Source of the DNA: Microbacterium sp. zg-B96
Lineage (GTDB): Bacteria; Actinomycetota; Actinomycetes; Actinomycetales; Microbacteriaceae
Reading direction: 5' to 3'
DNA length: 64,000 bases
Assembly: GCF_030246865.1 (NCBI RefSeq)
Contig: NZ_CP126738.1
Coordinates: 2,790,001-2,854,000 of the forward strand
Part shown: in pieces, positions 1 to 7,957 of the stretch
How positions within the stretch are numbered: the stretch's first letter is position 1
Layout of the letters: each line of letters begins with the position of its first letter
Position numbers and translations under genes: made by a program
The notes under the pieces: model-generated
What the model saw: the letters and a program-made list of their open reading frames with translations, nothing else
Told to the model about the DNA's origin: nothing
The model's database searches: none

Positions 1-1
1 G

Positions 2-55
2 GCGACGCCGGCCGCCGGGGCGGATGCCACGACGGTCGCCGGAGCCGGTCGATGA
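2..55 (+). CDS. C-terminal tail of an upstream protein, probably an ABC ATPase (partial)
   Basis: An open frame enters from the left edge and ends in TGA at 53-55, overlapping the ATG of the FtsX-type permease by four bases (ATGA). Only 17 residues are visible, rich in Ala, Thr and Gly, so no domain can be identified. ABC permeases of the FtsX type are usually translationally coupled to their ATPase, so the missing upstream gene is probably that ATPase. The identity is inference from context only. Confidence 0.45.
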   Translation, partial: ATPAAGADATTVAGAGR

Positions 56-1428
56 GCGTCATCGCGGCATCCGTCCTGACCCCGCCGACGGCGCGGTCCT
101 CCGGGTCACTTCGCCGCGTGGCGACCCTCACCGCGCTGCTCGCGCGGCCCTCCCGCCAGGGCCGGGCCGCCCTGGTGCTTCCGGTCGTCGCGTTCGCCGT
201 GACCACCGCGCTGCTGCTGGTGGTCGTCGGCGGCACGATCATGTTCCACACCGACCCGCGCACGAACGGGGACGTGCTGTACGGCATGCTCGCGACGCTG
301 GCCCTCGTGCTGCTGGCGGTGCCGGTCTTCACGCTCGGGGCCGCCGCGGCGCGACTGTCCAGCCGCCGCCGCAATGACCGGCTCGCGACGTTGCGCCTCC
401 TGGGCGCGACGACGTCCGAGGTGTCGATGATGACCGTGCTGGAAGCGGCGACCACCGCGTTCGTCGGAGCCATCGGGGGTGTCGTGCTCTACCTGCTGTT
501 GCTCCCCCTGGTGGGGCTGCTGCCGTTCTTCGGCGGACCGATCGGCATCGGCGCGGTGTGGGCGGGCGTGCCCGCGGTGGCCGCTGCAGTGTTCGGGGTC
601 ACCGCACTTGCCACCACGAGCGCGGCACTGAGCCTGCGCAAAGTGCGGCTGACGCCGCTCGGTGTGCGCCGCCGGACGAACGCCGCGCCCAAGCGGCTCG
701 CGTTGATCGTCATCTGCCTGCTGCTGCTGGTCGTCGTGATCGCCGTGGTGGCGAACATCGGTCTCGTCTTCGACGTCATTGGCGTTGCGGTGCTGATGGG
801 GCTGTTCGCCGGCGCCATGGGACTGGTGAACGTCATCGGCACGCCGATCGTCGCCGCCCGCGGCCGTTCCCTGGCGCGACGAGCGTCGTCGGCGGCGCAG
901 CTGATCGCCGGCCGCGAGCTGGCAGCCCACGCCGGGCAGGCGTGGCGCCGGGTGTCGGGGATCGCGATGATCGCGTTCATCGCCGTCGTCGCGGGGGCGG
1001 GCATGGGCCTGCTGGAGACGATCGGCGAGAACGAGCAGGGCACCGTGCTCGCCGACATCCGCACCGGGGTGATCGTGACGCTGGCCGCGGCGTTCGTGCT
1101 GCTGGCGTGTTCGGTGGGCGTCACCCAGGCGGCATCCGTGCTGGAAGACCGCGAGCTGATCGTGGGGCTTGACCGCCTCGGCGTTCCCGAGGACGAGCTG
1201 CGGCGTGCTCGCCGCACCGGGGTGATGCTGCCGCTGCGCTGGGCGGCCGTGGGCGGTGCCGCGGTCGGAGGCGCGCTGAGCCTACCGATGGTCGGATCGG
1301 CACTCGTGACATCCCCGGTTCCCACCCTGGTGGTCGCGGCGACCTTCGCCGGCGGATTCGCGGTCGTGGGGCTCGCCCTGTCGGCGACCGACCCGCTCAC
1401 CCGAGCCGTACGCCGCAGCGGCGTGTGA
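52..1428 (+). CDS. FtsX-like ABC transporter permease
   Basis: Integral membrane protein of 458 residues with a hydrophilic N-terminus of about 35 residues, a first membrane span near residues 40-65, a second near 80-100, and further clusters up to the C-terminus, about eight spans in all. The cytoplasmic segment with RLATLRLLGAT near residues 110-120 is the typical FtsX/MacB-type permease motif ('LR.LGAT'). Proteins of this type work with a separate ATPase in lipid, peptide or antibiotic export and envelope stress. The start overlaps the stop of the preceding gene by four bases, so the two are translationally coupled. Substrate cannot be told from the sequence. Confidence 0.8.
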   Translation: MSVIAASVLTPPTARSSGSLRRVATLTALLARPSRQGRAALVLPVVAFAVTTALLLVVVGGTIMFHTDPRTNGDVLYGMLATLALVLLAVPVFTLGAAAARLSSRRRNDRLATLRLLGATTSEVSMMTVLEAATTAFVGAIGGVVLYLLLLPLVGLLPFFGGPIGIGAVWAGVPAVAAAVFGVTALATTSAALSLRKVRLTPLGVRRRTNAAPKRLALIVICLLLLVVVIAVVANIGLVFDVIGVAVLMGLFAGAMGLVNVIGTPIVAARGRSLARRASSAAQLIAGRELAAHAGQAWRRVSGIAMIAFIAVVAGAGMGLLETIGENEQGTVLADIRTGVIVTLAAAFVLLACSVGVTQAASVLEDRELIVGLDRLGVPEDELRRARRTGVMLPLRWAAVGGAAVGGALSLPMVGSALVTSPVPTLVVAATFAGGFAVVGLALSATDPLTRAVRRSGV

Positions 1429-1448
1429 GCGACGCCGCCACGGCATGG

Positions 1449-1454
1449 TTCGAT
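1449..1454 (+). promoter_or_regulatory. -10 box of a leaderless promoter
   Basis: TTCGAT lies six bases before the ATG at 1461. This -10-to-start distance recurs at many genes in the window and fits leaderless transcription, which is common in actinobacteria. Confidence 0.4.
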
Positions 1455-1460
1455 GGGAGC

Positions 1461-1772
1461 ATGGACGATTCCACCGTGTCGATGTCGCTCACGCTCGACG
1501 GCGTCACCGTGCTGTCGCCGGCCGCGCTGCAGGCGCTGTACCGCATCAACGGCCGCTCGACGGTCGAGATGCGGTTGGCTGCGGCATCCGGTGAACCGCT
1601 CTACACCTGCGAGCTGTTCGGCGCCGACCACATCCACGTCGCGCCGCGACTGGAGAAGACCGCGGCGTTCCTGCTCGACCAGGGCGTGCCGTTCCGCATC
1701 CACGAGAGCGCCGACGGCGAGCGCACTGAGATCTCGCTGGAAGTGATGCAGAGCATCCTCGGCGAGATCTGA
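1461..1772 (+). CDS. conserved hypothetical protein
   Basis: Small soluble protein of 103 residues if started at the ATG at 1461. An in-frame GTG at 1425 would add 12 residues and overlap the permease stop. The ATG was chosen because a plausible -10 box sits directly upstream and the extra residues look non-coding. It has no signal peptide or membrane span. It contains several short beta-like stretches and a middle part around CELFGADHIHVAP. No family is recognised and no function is proposed. It follows the permease closely but probably has its own promoter. Confidence 0.6.
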   Translation: MDDSTVSMSLTLDGVTVLSPAALQALYRINGRSTVEMRLAAASGEPLYTCELFGADHIHVAPRLEKTAAFLLDQGVPFRIHESADGERTEISLEVMQSILGEI

Positions 1773-1800
1773 CCCCCACACGCGCGCCGGCGCCGTCGGG

Positions 1801-2040
1801 TCAGATGTCCTCGGGGGCGAGATCGCCTTCGCCGTCTTCACCGAGTTCGGCGATGACGGGATCCTGCCCCTGCGTCTCCGGCTGCAGCACGCCGGGCGCA
1901 CCGACCTCCGCGCCGGCGGATGCCGCGTCCTGCGGGCCCGGGTCGCCGAAGCGGGCATCGGCCTCAGCGGCGGTGCCTTCGCCGTCGCCCACGCCGCCGT
2001 CGAAACGGTCGTCGGGTTCGGAGGGTCCTGAGTCGCTCAT
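1801..2040 (-). CDS. small acidic hypothetical protein
   Basis: 79-residue, strongly acidic, low-complexity protein rich in Gly, Asp, Glu, Pro and Ala, ending in GDLAPEDI. The ATG at 2038-2040 is preceded by a good ribosome-binding site (GAGAGGAA), which decides this start against longer frames. It is probably intrinsically disordered. No domain is recognised. The gene stands alone between two plus-strand genes, and its codon pattern matches its neighbours. Confidence 0.55.
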   Translation of the reverse strand: MSDSGPSEPDDRFDGGVGDGEGTAAEADARFGDPGPQDAASAGAEVGAPGVLQPETQGQDPVIAELGEDGEGDLAPEDI

Positions 2041-2216
2041 GTCGGTTCCTCTCGTCGTGGCGTGATTCGGGGTGCTGGGCGCCTCCCCGCACCACGATCC
2101 TGACGCATTCACGGTGCGGATTTCATCCGGTTTTCCTGCGCCCCGGCACGCTACCCTCGCGCGGGAGAACGATGGCCACCGCGCGCAACCCCCTCTTATC
2201 CCGGCGTGGGCTCCCT

Positions 2217-2222
2217 TAGCGT
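2217..2222 (+). promoter_or_regulatory. -10 box of a leaderless promoter
   Basis: TAGCGT lies eight bases before the ATG at 2231, supporting that start rather than the open upstream extension of the frame. Confidence 0.45.
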
Positions 2223-2230
2223 GTGCGTCC

Positions 2231-3715
2231 ATGGACGGCTTCGCGGCGGTCGACTTCGAGTTCGCGCGGCAGGTGCTCCAACGAGGCATCGCGGCGCTGT
2301 ACTTCGTCGCGTTCCTGTCCACGCTCAACCAGTTCCGCGCGCTGCTGGGCGAGCGGGGGCTGCTGCCGGCCCCGGAGCTGCTCTCGTGGGTGGCGGCATC
2401 CGCGCGCCGTGCGCGCATGGTGGGGCCCACCCTGTTCCGCCGGGTGAGGTACACCGACCGGCGGCTGGTCGCGCTGTGCGTGGCCGGACTCGTGGTGAGC
2501 GCGGCGCTGGTGGCGGGCCTGCCGCAGCTCGCGCCGCCGTGGTTGCCGATGGCGTGCTTCCTGCTGCTGTGGCTGGGGTACATGTCGGTGGTCAGCATCG
2601 GGCAGACGTTCTACGGGTTCGGGTGGGAGATGCTGCTGCTGGAAGCCGGGTTCCTCGCGGCGTTCCTGGGGTCGAACGATCAGCCGCCGCCGACGGTGGT
2701 GATCGTGCTGCTGTGGTGGCTGCTGTTCCGGCTGGAGTTCGGTGCCGGCATGATCAAGATCCGCGGCGGCCGCGAGTGGCGGGACCTGTCCGCCCTCACC
2801 TACCACCACGAGACGCAGCCGATGCCCGGGCCGCTCAGTCGCCAGGCGCACCTGCTGCCGCGGGCGTTCCACGAGCTGGAGGTGATCGGCAACCACTTCT
2901 CGCAGCTGGTGGTGCCGTGGTTCCTCTTCGCACCGCTGCTGGGGCTGTGGATCCCCGGGCCCGTCCCGGCGATCGTCGGCAACATCGCCGCCGGCATCGT
3001 GGTGGCCACGCAGCTGTGGCTCGTCCTCACCGGCAACTTCGCGTGGCTCAACTGGGCGAGCATCGTGCTGGCGTTCGCGGCGGTGTCGATCCCCGGGTCC
3101 GGCGCCCCCGCGGCATCCGACCCGCCCTGGATCATCGACGGACTGCCGCTGCCGTGGCTCATCGTCACGTGCGGGGTCGGCGTGCTGTACCTCGTGATCA
3201 GCTGGCCGGCGCTGCGCAACCTCGTGGCGCACCGACAGCTGATGAACGCGAGCTTCAACCGCTGGCAGCTGGCCAACGCGTACGGCGCATTCGGCACCGT
3301 CACCAAGGAACGCATCGAGTATGTGATCGAGGCGACGATGGATGCCGATCCGACCGGAGCGAGCTGGCAGGAGTACGCCTTCAAGGGCAAACCCGGCGAC
3401 GTGCGGCGGGTGCCGCGGCAGTACGCGCCATATCACCTGCGGCTGGACTGGCTGATGTGGTTCCTGCCGCTGGGGCGGTCGCTGGATGACTGGTTCACGG
3501 TGCTGCTGGTGCGGCTGCTGGAGGCAGATGCCGCGACGCTCGCGCTGCTGCGGTCCGCGCCGTTCGAAAAGCAGCGGCCGCGGTGGGTGCGGGTGGTGTC
3601 GTACCGCTACCGGTTCGCCACGCACGCGGAGTACCGCCGCGACCGGGTGCGTTGGGTGCGCGACCGCCGCCGGGTGCTGGTGCGGCCGATGGGACTGTCG
3701 GCCCTGCCGCGGTGA
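2231..3715 (+). CDS. lipase maturation factor (LMF1)-like membrane protein
   Basis: Polytopic membrane protein of 494 residues. The conserved core around residues 125-230 contains GFGWEMLLLEAGF, a stretch with LEFGAGMIKIRG, then YHHETQP.P and NHFSQLVVPW. These are hallmarks of the LMF1/LMF2 family (lipase maturation factors, PF06762). In animals LMF1 is an ER protein needed to fold secreted lipases. The role of bacterial homologues is unknown, so only the family assignment is firm. The ATG at 2231 is preferred over in-frame codons further upstream because a -10 box lies eight bases before it. Downstream it runs up to the first palindromic repeat. Confidence 0.85.
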   Translation: MDGFAAVDFEFARQVLQRGIAALYFVAFLSTLNQFRALLGERGLLPAPELLSWVAASARRARMVGPTLFRRVRYTDRRLVALCVAGLVVSAALVAGLPQLAPPWLPMACFLLLWLGYMSVVSIGQTFYGFGWEMLLLEAGFLAAFLGSNDQPPPTVVIVLLWWLLFRLEFGAGMIKIRGGREWRDLSALTYHHETQPMPGPLSRQAHLLPRAFHELEVIGNHFSQLVVPWFLFAPLLGLWIPGPVPAIVGNIAAGIVVATQLWLVLTGNFAWLNWASIVLAFAAVSIPGSGAPAASDPPWIIDGLPLPWLIVTCGVGVLYLVISWPALRNLVAHRQLMNASFNRWQLANAYGAFGTVTKERIEYVIEATMDADPTGASWQEYAFKGKPGDVRRVPRQYAPYHLRLDWLMWFLPLGRSLDDWFTVLLVRLLEADAATLALLRSAPFEKQRPRWVRVVSYRYRFATHAEYRRDRVRWVRDRRRVLVRPMGLSALPR

Positions 3716-3738
3716 CGGTCGGGCGGCCGCGCGGTCCC

Positions 3739-3839
3739 GGCATCCGTCTCCCGGAGACAGGCGAACTCACCGGTACAGGAGGATTCCGGCCGAAACGTCC
3801 TGTACCCGGGAGTCTTCCTGTTCTGGGGAGACGGATGCC
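3739..3839. repeat. nested palindromic repeat element, copy 1
   Basis: Outer arms GGCATCCGTCTCCC (3739-3752) and GGGAGACGGATGCC (3826-3839) are a perfect 14-bp inverted repeat. Inside lie imperfect arms around ACAGG..ACTC/GAGTCTTCCTGT, and then GTACAGGA (3773-3780) against TCCTGTAC (3798-3805). The right half, 3792-3847, is identical over 56 bp to 4800-4855 in copy 2. The element ends inside the last codons of the DUF72 gene on the minus strand. As RNA it would form one long hairpin, so it may also act as terminator for the convergent genes. Confidence 0.85.
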
Positions 3840-3845
3840 GCGGCG

Positions 3846-4691
3846 TCAGGCCGTCGGCACGTCGCCGACCCGCTGCGCGAGGGCCAGCGCGTCGTGCGGG
3901 GCGTGACCGTGGGCGTCGTTGTCGAAGTAGACGTAGACATCCCGCGGCGTCCCGTCGCCGCTGCCGTCCCGCCACGCCACGATGCGGGCGGCCCAGTCGT
4001 CCAGCTGCGCGTCGGTGTAGCCGCTGGTGTAGAGGTCCTCCGCGCCGTGCAGGCGGATGTAGACGAAGGATGCCGTCGCCTCACCGAACGCCGGGAACCG
4101 GCCCGCCGTGTCGGCCACGACCAGCGCGACGTCGTGGCCCTGCAGGATCGGCGCCAACGCAGCATCCTCGTACGTCGTCGACCGCGGCTCGAAGGCGTAC
4201 CGGATCGGGACGTCGCGCTCGATCTCGAGCCAGTCGCGGCCGTCGAGCCGCTCGTCGTGGCGCCGCGCGAGCTCGAGCGCCGCCCCCGTCGTGCGCGGCA
4301 GGGCGGCGAGGAATTCCTCCAGGCCCGCGGGGTCGAACTCCTCCCGCTCGGGCAGCTGCCAGAGGACAGGCCCCAGCTGCTCCCCCAGCGCGAGCACCCC
4401 GGAGGCGAAGAAGTTCGCCAGCGCCACCTCGATGCCGCGCAGCCGCAGCATATGCGTGATGTAGCGGGAGCCCTTCACCGCGAAGACGAAGTCGTCCGGC
4501 ACGGCCTGACGCCACCGCTGGTAGCTGGTCGGACGCTGCAGCGAGTAGAACGATCCGTTGAGCTCGAGCGTCGACATCTTCTCACCGACGTAGGCCAGTT
4601 CGCGGGCCTGCGCGAGCCCCTTCGGGTAGAAGTCGCCTCGCCAGCTGGGATAGCGCCACCCGGAGATCCCAACGCGGACCCGTGCGCTCAT
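3846..4691 (-). CDS. DUF72 domain-containing protein
   Basis: 281-residue soluble protein beginning RVRVGISGWRYPSWRGDFYP, the standard start of the DUF72 (YecE-like, PF01904) TIM-barrel family. Later family features are a stretch around LELNGSFYSLQRPTSYQRW and FAVKGSRYITH near residues 50-85, and VYVYFDNDAHGHAPHDAL near the C-terminus. The biochemical function of the family is not established. The ATG at 4689-4691 is the family-typical start, and the frame is open further upstream only because it reads into the second repeat. The gene is bracketed by two near-identical palindromic repeats. Its stop codon lies at the edge of copy 1. Confidence 0.85.
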   Translation of the reverse strand: MSARVRVGISGWRYPSWRGDFYPKGLAQARELAYVGEKMSTLELNGSFYSLQRPTSYQRWRQAVPDDFVFAVKGSRYITHMLRLRGIEVALANFFASGVLALGEQLGPVLWQLPEREEFDPAGLEEFLAALPRTTGAALELARRHDERLDGRDWLEIERDVPIRYAFEPRSTTYEDAALAPILQGHDVALVVADTAGRFPAFGEATASFVYIRLHGAEDLYTSGYTDAQLDDWAARIVAWRDGSGDGTPRDVYVYFDNDAHGHAPHDALALAQRVGDVPTA

Positions 4692-4743
4692 CTCGATCAC
4701 TCCCTCACCGACTCGTGCTCTCCATCCTAGAAAAGCGCGGTGC

Positions 4744-4847
4744 GGCATCCGCCGTCTCCCCGACACAGGAAAACTCACCGCCACAGGAGAATTCCGGCGG
4801 AAACGTCCTGTACCCGGGAGTCTTCCTGTTCTGGGGAGACGGATGCC
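4744..4847. repeat. nested palindromic repeat element, copy 2
   Basis: Same architecture as copy 1. The left outer arm has a 3-bp insertion (GGCATCC-GCC-GTCTCCC, 4744-4760) and the right arm GGGAGACGGATGCC (4834-4847) is unchanged. The left half has diverged between the copies (CGACACAGGAAAACTC here), while the right 56 bp are identical. It directly abuts the truncated marR reading frame. Confidence 0.85.
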
Positions 4848-4855
4848 GCGGCGTC

Positions 4856-5203
4856 CGTGGGCGGTCCGTCGCATCGACGGCCGGCGAGATCAACGCGCTG
4901 GCCAACCTCGCCGCACGGGATGAGCAGACCGTGTCCGAACTCAGTCGATGCATCGGGACGCCTCCGTCGACGATGACCAGCCTGCTCGACCGCCTCGCCA
5001 AACGCGGGCTGATCACGCGGCGTACACCCGAGACGAATCGGCGAACGGTCGTCGTCGGCCTCACCGAGGCGGGCCGGGAGTTGGCCGGCGAATCTCGCAA
5101 GGCCATCAGCGAGATCGATGCCGACCTGGGCGCTCGCCTTACGGCGGAGGACGTCGCGCAGTTGCGTCGGATGCTGCGGGTCCTATCGGCGGAGTCGCCG
5201 TGA
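4856..5203 (+). pseudogene. MarR family regulator, 5'-truncated remnant
   Basis: From about 4870 the frame encodes a normal MarR winged-helix core: GEINALANLAARDEQTVSEL, then TPPSTMTSLLDRLAKRGLITR (recognition helix), a wing with TPETNRRTVVVGLTEAGREL, and a C-terminal dimerisation helix. About 30-40 N-terminal residues found in the family are missing. Upstream, the frame runs straight into the palindromic repeat and the only in-frame starts (GTG at 4682 or 4715) would translate the repeat. The most likely reading is a marR gene whose 5' end was replaced by the repeat. Use of a start before the repeat cannot be excluded. The stop overlaps the next start (GTGA). Confidence 0.6.
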
Positions 5204-5613
5204 GCGCCGGGTCCGTCGATCTGGATGTCCAGTTCGACGAGCTGTACGAACAGGTCGACACGTCTTCAGGGTTCGGGCATCGTGAACACCTGCACCTCAC
5301 GTGGCTCGCGGTTCGCCAGCACGGCGAATCGCACGCGGTGACGATCATCTGTCACGGCATCCGCCGCGCGGCCGTCTATGCGAAAGCGCCGCAGAAGTAC
5401 AACGCCACAATCTCCCAGGCATGGGTGCGACTTGTCGCCCATCACATCAGGGCGGGCCACGAGAGCGACTTCTCGGATTTCATCCAACGCAATCCCGCCC
5501 TGCTCGACAAACGGCTCTTGTCGAGGTACTACCGATCGTCGGCGCTCGCGAGCGTGGCTGCGAGGACGGGCTGGGTTGCGCCAGACCTCGCTCCGCTACC
5601 CGCCTCGTGGTAA
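5200..5613 (+). CDS. conserved hypothetical protein (HxxHLxLTW-type)
   Basis: 137-residue protein started at a GTG that overlaps the marR stop by four bases, indicating a former translationally coupled pair. It contains FGHREHLHLTWLAV near residues 25-38 and KYNATISQAWVRLVAHHI near residues 68-85, with several conserved-looking His, Glu and Trp residues. I recall similar small proteins of unknown function sharing an H-x-x-H-L..W pattern, but cannot name a Pfam family with certainty. It has no membrane span. Coupling to a MarR regulator suggests a role in the same response, and loss of the regulator's N-terminus may have altered its expression. Confidence 0.6.
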   Translation: MSAGSVDLDVQFDELYEQVDTSSGFGHREHLHLTWLAVRQHGESHAVTIICHGIRRAAVYAKAPQKYNATISQAWVRLVAHHIRAGHESDFSDFIQRNPALLDKRLLSRYYRSSALASVAARTGWVAPDLAPLPASW

Positions 5614-5714
5614 ACCAGCACCCCACAGCGCCCATATCCTGAGCGAAGAGCGGACACCGCAGCGGTTCATGACCGACGCGACGCCCCTCCAATCGGCATC
5701 AGTGCCAGGAATGT

Positions 5715-6587
5715 GTGGAGAGCTTGTCGAAGACGCAAACCGATCCCCGGTCGAAGCAGCCCGAACCGGCCACCGTGCCCGTCTGGATGAGGGCTCTGGT
5801 CCCCATCGGCATCGGCCTCGCCGTAATCGGAGCGCTCGTGGTCGGCGCGCTTCTCCTCATCTTCTCCCTGGTGCACCGGATCTCGTCCCTCCACCCCGAT
5901 GAGCCCGTTCCCGCCGGTTTCATCGGACTCACGGGAATTCAACTCGAGGCGCTGGAAAGCTTCGCGGTCGCCCCCGCCATCCTCTTTCTCGTTTCGATGT
6001 GCTTCATCTTCACCGGGCGAGCACTGTGCGGCCCCCTGTATGTGCGCGATATGAAGTGGTTCCAGGGCGGCACATTCGTCTCGATCAACCCGATTCTCGC
6101 CCCGCGACTGCATCTCATGTGGGTCGCAGTCGCCACCGCATTCTTCGTTGCCCTGGCCGTCGTTCCATCCATCAGCTCCATCCTCGGTGGGTGGCCGAAC
6201 GGGCTACAGCACGACGCGTGGGAGTCCGTCACGCTCCTGCTCGCCATGTACGGCGGGTTGGCAGCCGCAATCACTGCCGTGCTGCTTGCCTCGTTCCTCA
6301 AGAAGAGCAGCTACCTGGCGATGGTCCAGGCGGAAGACCCGCGCATGCTCCAGGCGAGCAGCGGGTTCTGGCGCTGGATGACGTTCCGTTGGCGGTTCGA
6401 CCTGTGGCTGGCCGGAATCGGTGGCATGGCGGTGGGAATCTCGTTCTTCATCCTGACCAGCGGTGATGTCACGGCGTTCGCCATCGGAATGGCCATCGGC
6501 GCCGTGCTGCTCGGCCTGGGTCTGTGGTGCTCGACGCAGTACTGGCGGGGCGGGGTGCCCCTCGGCGCCGGCGAGTCGTACGTGTAG
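5715..6587 (+). CDS. hypothetical membrane protein, tandem paralogue 1
   Basis: 290-residue protein with a hydrophilic N-terminus of about 25 residues, a membrane span near 28-55, another near 75-100, a pair near 135-160 and 175-195, and two more near 225-275. A cytoplasmic segment SGFWRWMTFRWRFDLW near residue 215 is shared with the next gene. Start is GTG at 5715; an in-frame TTG at 5724 is an alternative. No family is recognised. It is clearly homologous along its whole length to the following gene. Confidence 0.65.
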   Translation: MESLSKTQTDPRSKQPEPATVPVWMRALVPIGIGLAVIGALVVGALLLIFSLVHRISSLHPDEPVPAGFIGLTGIQLEALESFAVAPAILFLVSMCFIFTGRALCGPLYVRDMKWFQGGTFVSINPILAPRLHLMWVAVATAFFVALAVVPSISSILGGWPNGLQHDAWESVTLLLAMYGGLAAAITAVLLASFLKKSSYLAMVQAEDPRMLQASSGFWRWMTFRWRFDLWLAGIGGMAVGISFFILTSGDVTAFAIGMAIGAVLLGLGLWCSTQYWRGGVPLGAGESYV

Positions 6588-6619
6588 TCAGCGGTAAACC
6601 GGCACGCGTTGCCAGGAAG

Positions 6620-7507
6620 GTGGAGAGCTTGTCGAATACTCAGACGGATACCCGACCGAAACCCCACAACCGATCGAAACGACGCACGCCCAGGGCGCCG
6701 CTGTGGACACGCGTGGTGCTGGTCATCGGCCTGGTGATCGCTGTGCTCGCCGCTCTCGCGGTGGGCGTGAACCTGTTCTTCTTCTCCCGCGTCAAAGAGA
6801 TCTCGGAGTGGCAGACGGACGTGATCGTTCCGGGCGGCTTCTTCGGCCTCTCCCCCTCCGCGATCGAAGAGGCGACCTTCTTCGTCGCCGTCCCAGGCGG
6901 ACTGGCGCTGCTGGCCTTCTGCTTCATCGGCACCGGATGGATCATGCGCGGCAAGGTGGGCACCCGCGAACGGGAGGGATTACAGGGCGGCACGGTCGTG
7001 TCCATCACGCCGATTCTCGCGCCGCGACTGCACCTGCTCTGGCTCGGTGTCACCGTGGCGTTCTGGGTCGCGCTGGTGATCGTTCCGATCGTCAGTGCGA
7101 TGGGCGGCGGATGGCCGATCACCGTGGACGACATGCCGCAGGGGTACGTGTGGGCCACCCTCGGCATGTACGGCGGACTGTCGGCCGCGATCGCCGGTGT
7201 GCTGCTCGCGTCCTTCCTCAAGAAGCGTCGGTACCTCGCGATGGTGGCGGCAGAGGACCCGCGCCTGCTTGAGCAGCCCAGCGGGTTCTGGCGCTGGTTC
7301 ACGTTCCGCTGGCGCTTCGACCTGTGGCTGGCCGGAGTCGGTGGTCTGCTGGTGGGGATATCGCCCCTCCCGCTGACCATGGGCGAAGCACTGCCCTTCG
7401 TGCTGATGCTGGTCGGCGGCATCCTGCTGATCGGTGTCGGCGCGTGGTGCGCGTCGCACTACTGGCGGGCCGGGGTGCCGCTGGGCGTCGCGGAATCGTA
7501 CGCGTAA
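6620..7507 (+). CDS. hypothetical membrane protein, tandem paralogue 2
   Basis: About 295 residues with the same plan as the preceding gene: VESLSNTQTD at the start, GTVVSITPILAPRLHLLWLGV mid-protein, SGFWRWFTFRWRFDLW before the last two spans, and YWRAGVPLG.AESYA at the end. An in-frame TTG at 6629 has a better spaced ribosome-binding site (AGGAAGG at 6614-6620), so the true start may be nine bases downstream of the GTG given here. The leader sequences of the two paralogues are also alike (GGTAAACC.GCAC, CCAGGAA.GTGGAGAGCTTGTCGAA), so the duplication included the translation signal. Confidence 0.65.
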   Translation: MESLSNTQTDTRPKPHNRSKRRTPRAPLWTRVVLVIGLVIAVLAALAVGVNLFFFSRVKEISEWQTDVIVPGGFFGLSPSAIEEATFFVAVPGGLALLAFCFIGTGWIMRGKVGTREREGLQGGTVVSITPILAPRLHLLWLGVTVAFWVALVIVPIVSAMGGGWPITVDDMPQGYVWATLGMYGGLSAAIAGVLLASFLKKRRYLAMVAAEDPRLLEQPSGFWRWFTFRWRFDLWLAGVGGLLVGISPLPLTMGEALPFVLMLVGGILLIGVGAWCASHYWRAGVPLGVAESYA

Positions 7508-7530
7508 CCGAGCAGGCCGGCGATCCGGGC

Positions 7531-7536
7531 TATCGT
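7531..7536 (+). promoter_or_regulatory. -10 box of a leaderless promoter
   Basis: TATCGT lies eight bases before the ATG at 7545. Confidence 0.45.
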
Positions 7537-7544
7537 GACGACTC

Positions 7545-7916
7545 ATGTGGGAGTCAGCCGAGCGTTTTCAGGCGATCAAGGATGCGGAGCTCGCGCTGCT
7601 GGCAGGTGACACGCGGCGCGACGACGCGAAGGTCGAGCGGTTGCTGCACCCGGATTTCGCAGAGATCGGGCGGTCGGGGCGCCGCTGGACGCGCGAGCAG
7701 ATCGTCGCCGCGCTCGCGGCGGAGCGCGATCACGTCACGCCCCACCCGGACGAGTGGCTCTTCAACGAGATCGCTCCGAACGTCGTGGTGATCACCTACC
7801 TGCTTCGCACGGAGTCCGGGCAGAGCAGCCGTCACTCGTCCATCTGGGACACCGCCACCGGCACGCCGACGTTGCGCTTTCACCAGGGAACGGTGGTGCC
7901 CGCGGGGCTCGACTGA
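7545..7916 (+). CDS. DUF4440 / NTF2-like protein
   Basis: 123-residue protein with the layout of an NTF2-like cone fold of the DUF4440 type: an N-terminal helix (AIKDAELALLAGD), LLHPDFAEIGRSGRRWTREQIVAAL near residues 35-60, and beta-strands NVVVITYLLRTE, SRHSSIWDT and LRFHQGTVV at the C-terminus. Family members include ketosteroid isomerase-like enzymes and toxin-immunity or stress proteins, and the substrate cannot be told. No signal peptide. The start is supported by a leaderless-type -10 box. The gene is monocistronic. Confidence 0.75.
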   Translation: MWESAERFQAIKDAELALLAGDTRRDDAKVERLLHPDFAEIGRSGRRWTREQIVAALAAERDHVTPHPDEWLFNEIAPNVVVITYLLRTESGQSSRHSSIWDTATGTPTLRFHQGTVVPAGLD

Positions 7917-7945
7917 GCGCGCGCTGGGCGAAGCGACCGCGGTGC

Positions 7946-7951
7946 TAGCCT
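7946..7951 (+). promoter_or_regulatory. -10 box for the structured leader of the serine hydrolase gene
   Basis: TAGCCT would set transcription start near 7958, about 160 nt before the TTG start codon at 8118. This is the same kind of -10 element seen at leaderless genes here, but in this case it fronts a long leader. Confidence 0.4.
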
Positions 7952-7957
7952 GCGAAT

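Noticed and set aside
106..930. Long minus-strand frame opposite the first permease
   Set aside because: His/Gln/Arg-rich composition typical of antisense shadows in high-GC DNA.
4682..4855. N-terminal extension of the MarR frame through the repeat
   Set aside because: The translated repeat (with PTQEN and PPQEN) shows no homology to MarR N-termini, and the frame is open only by chance.
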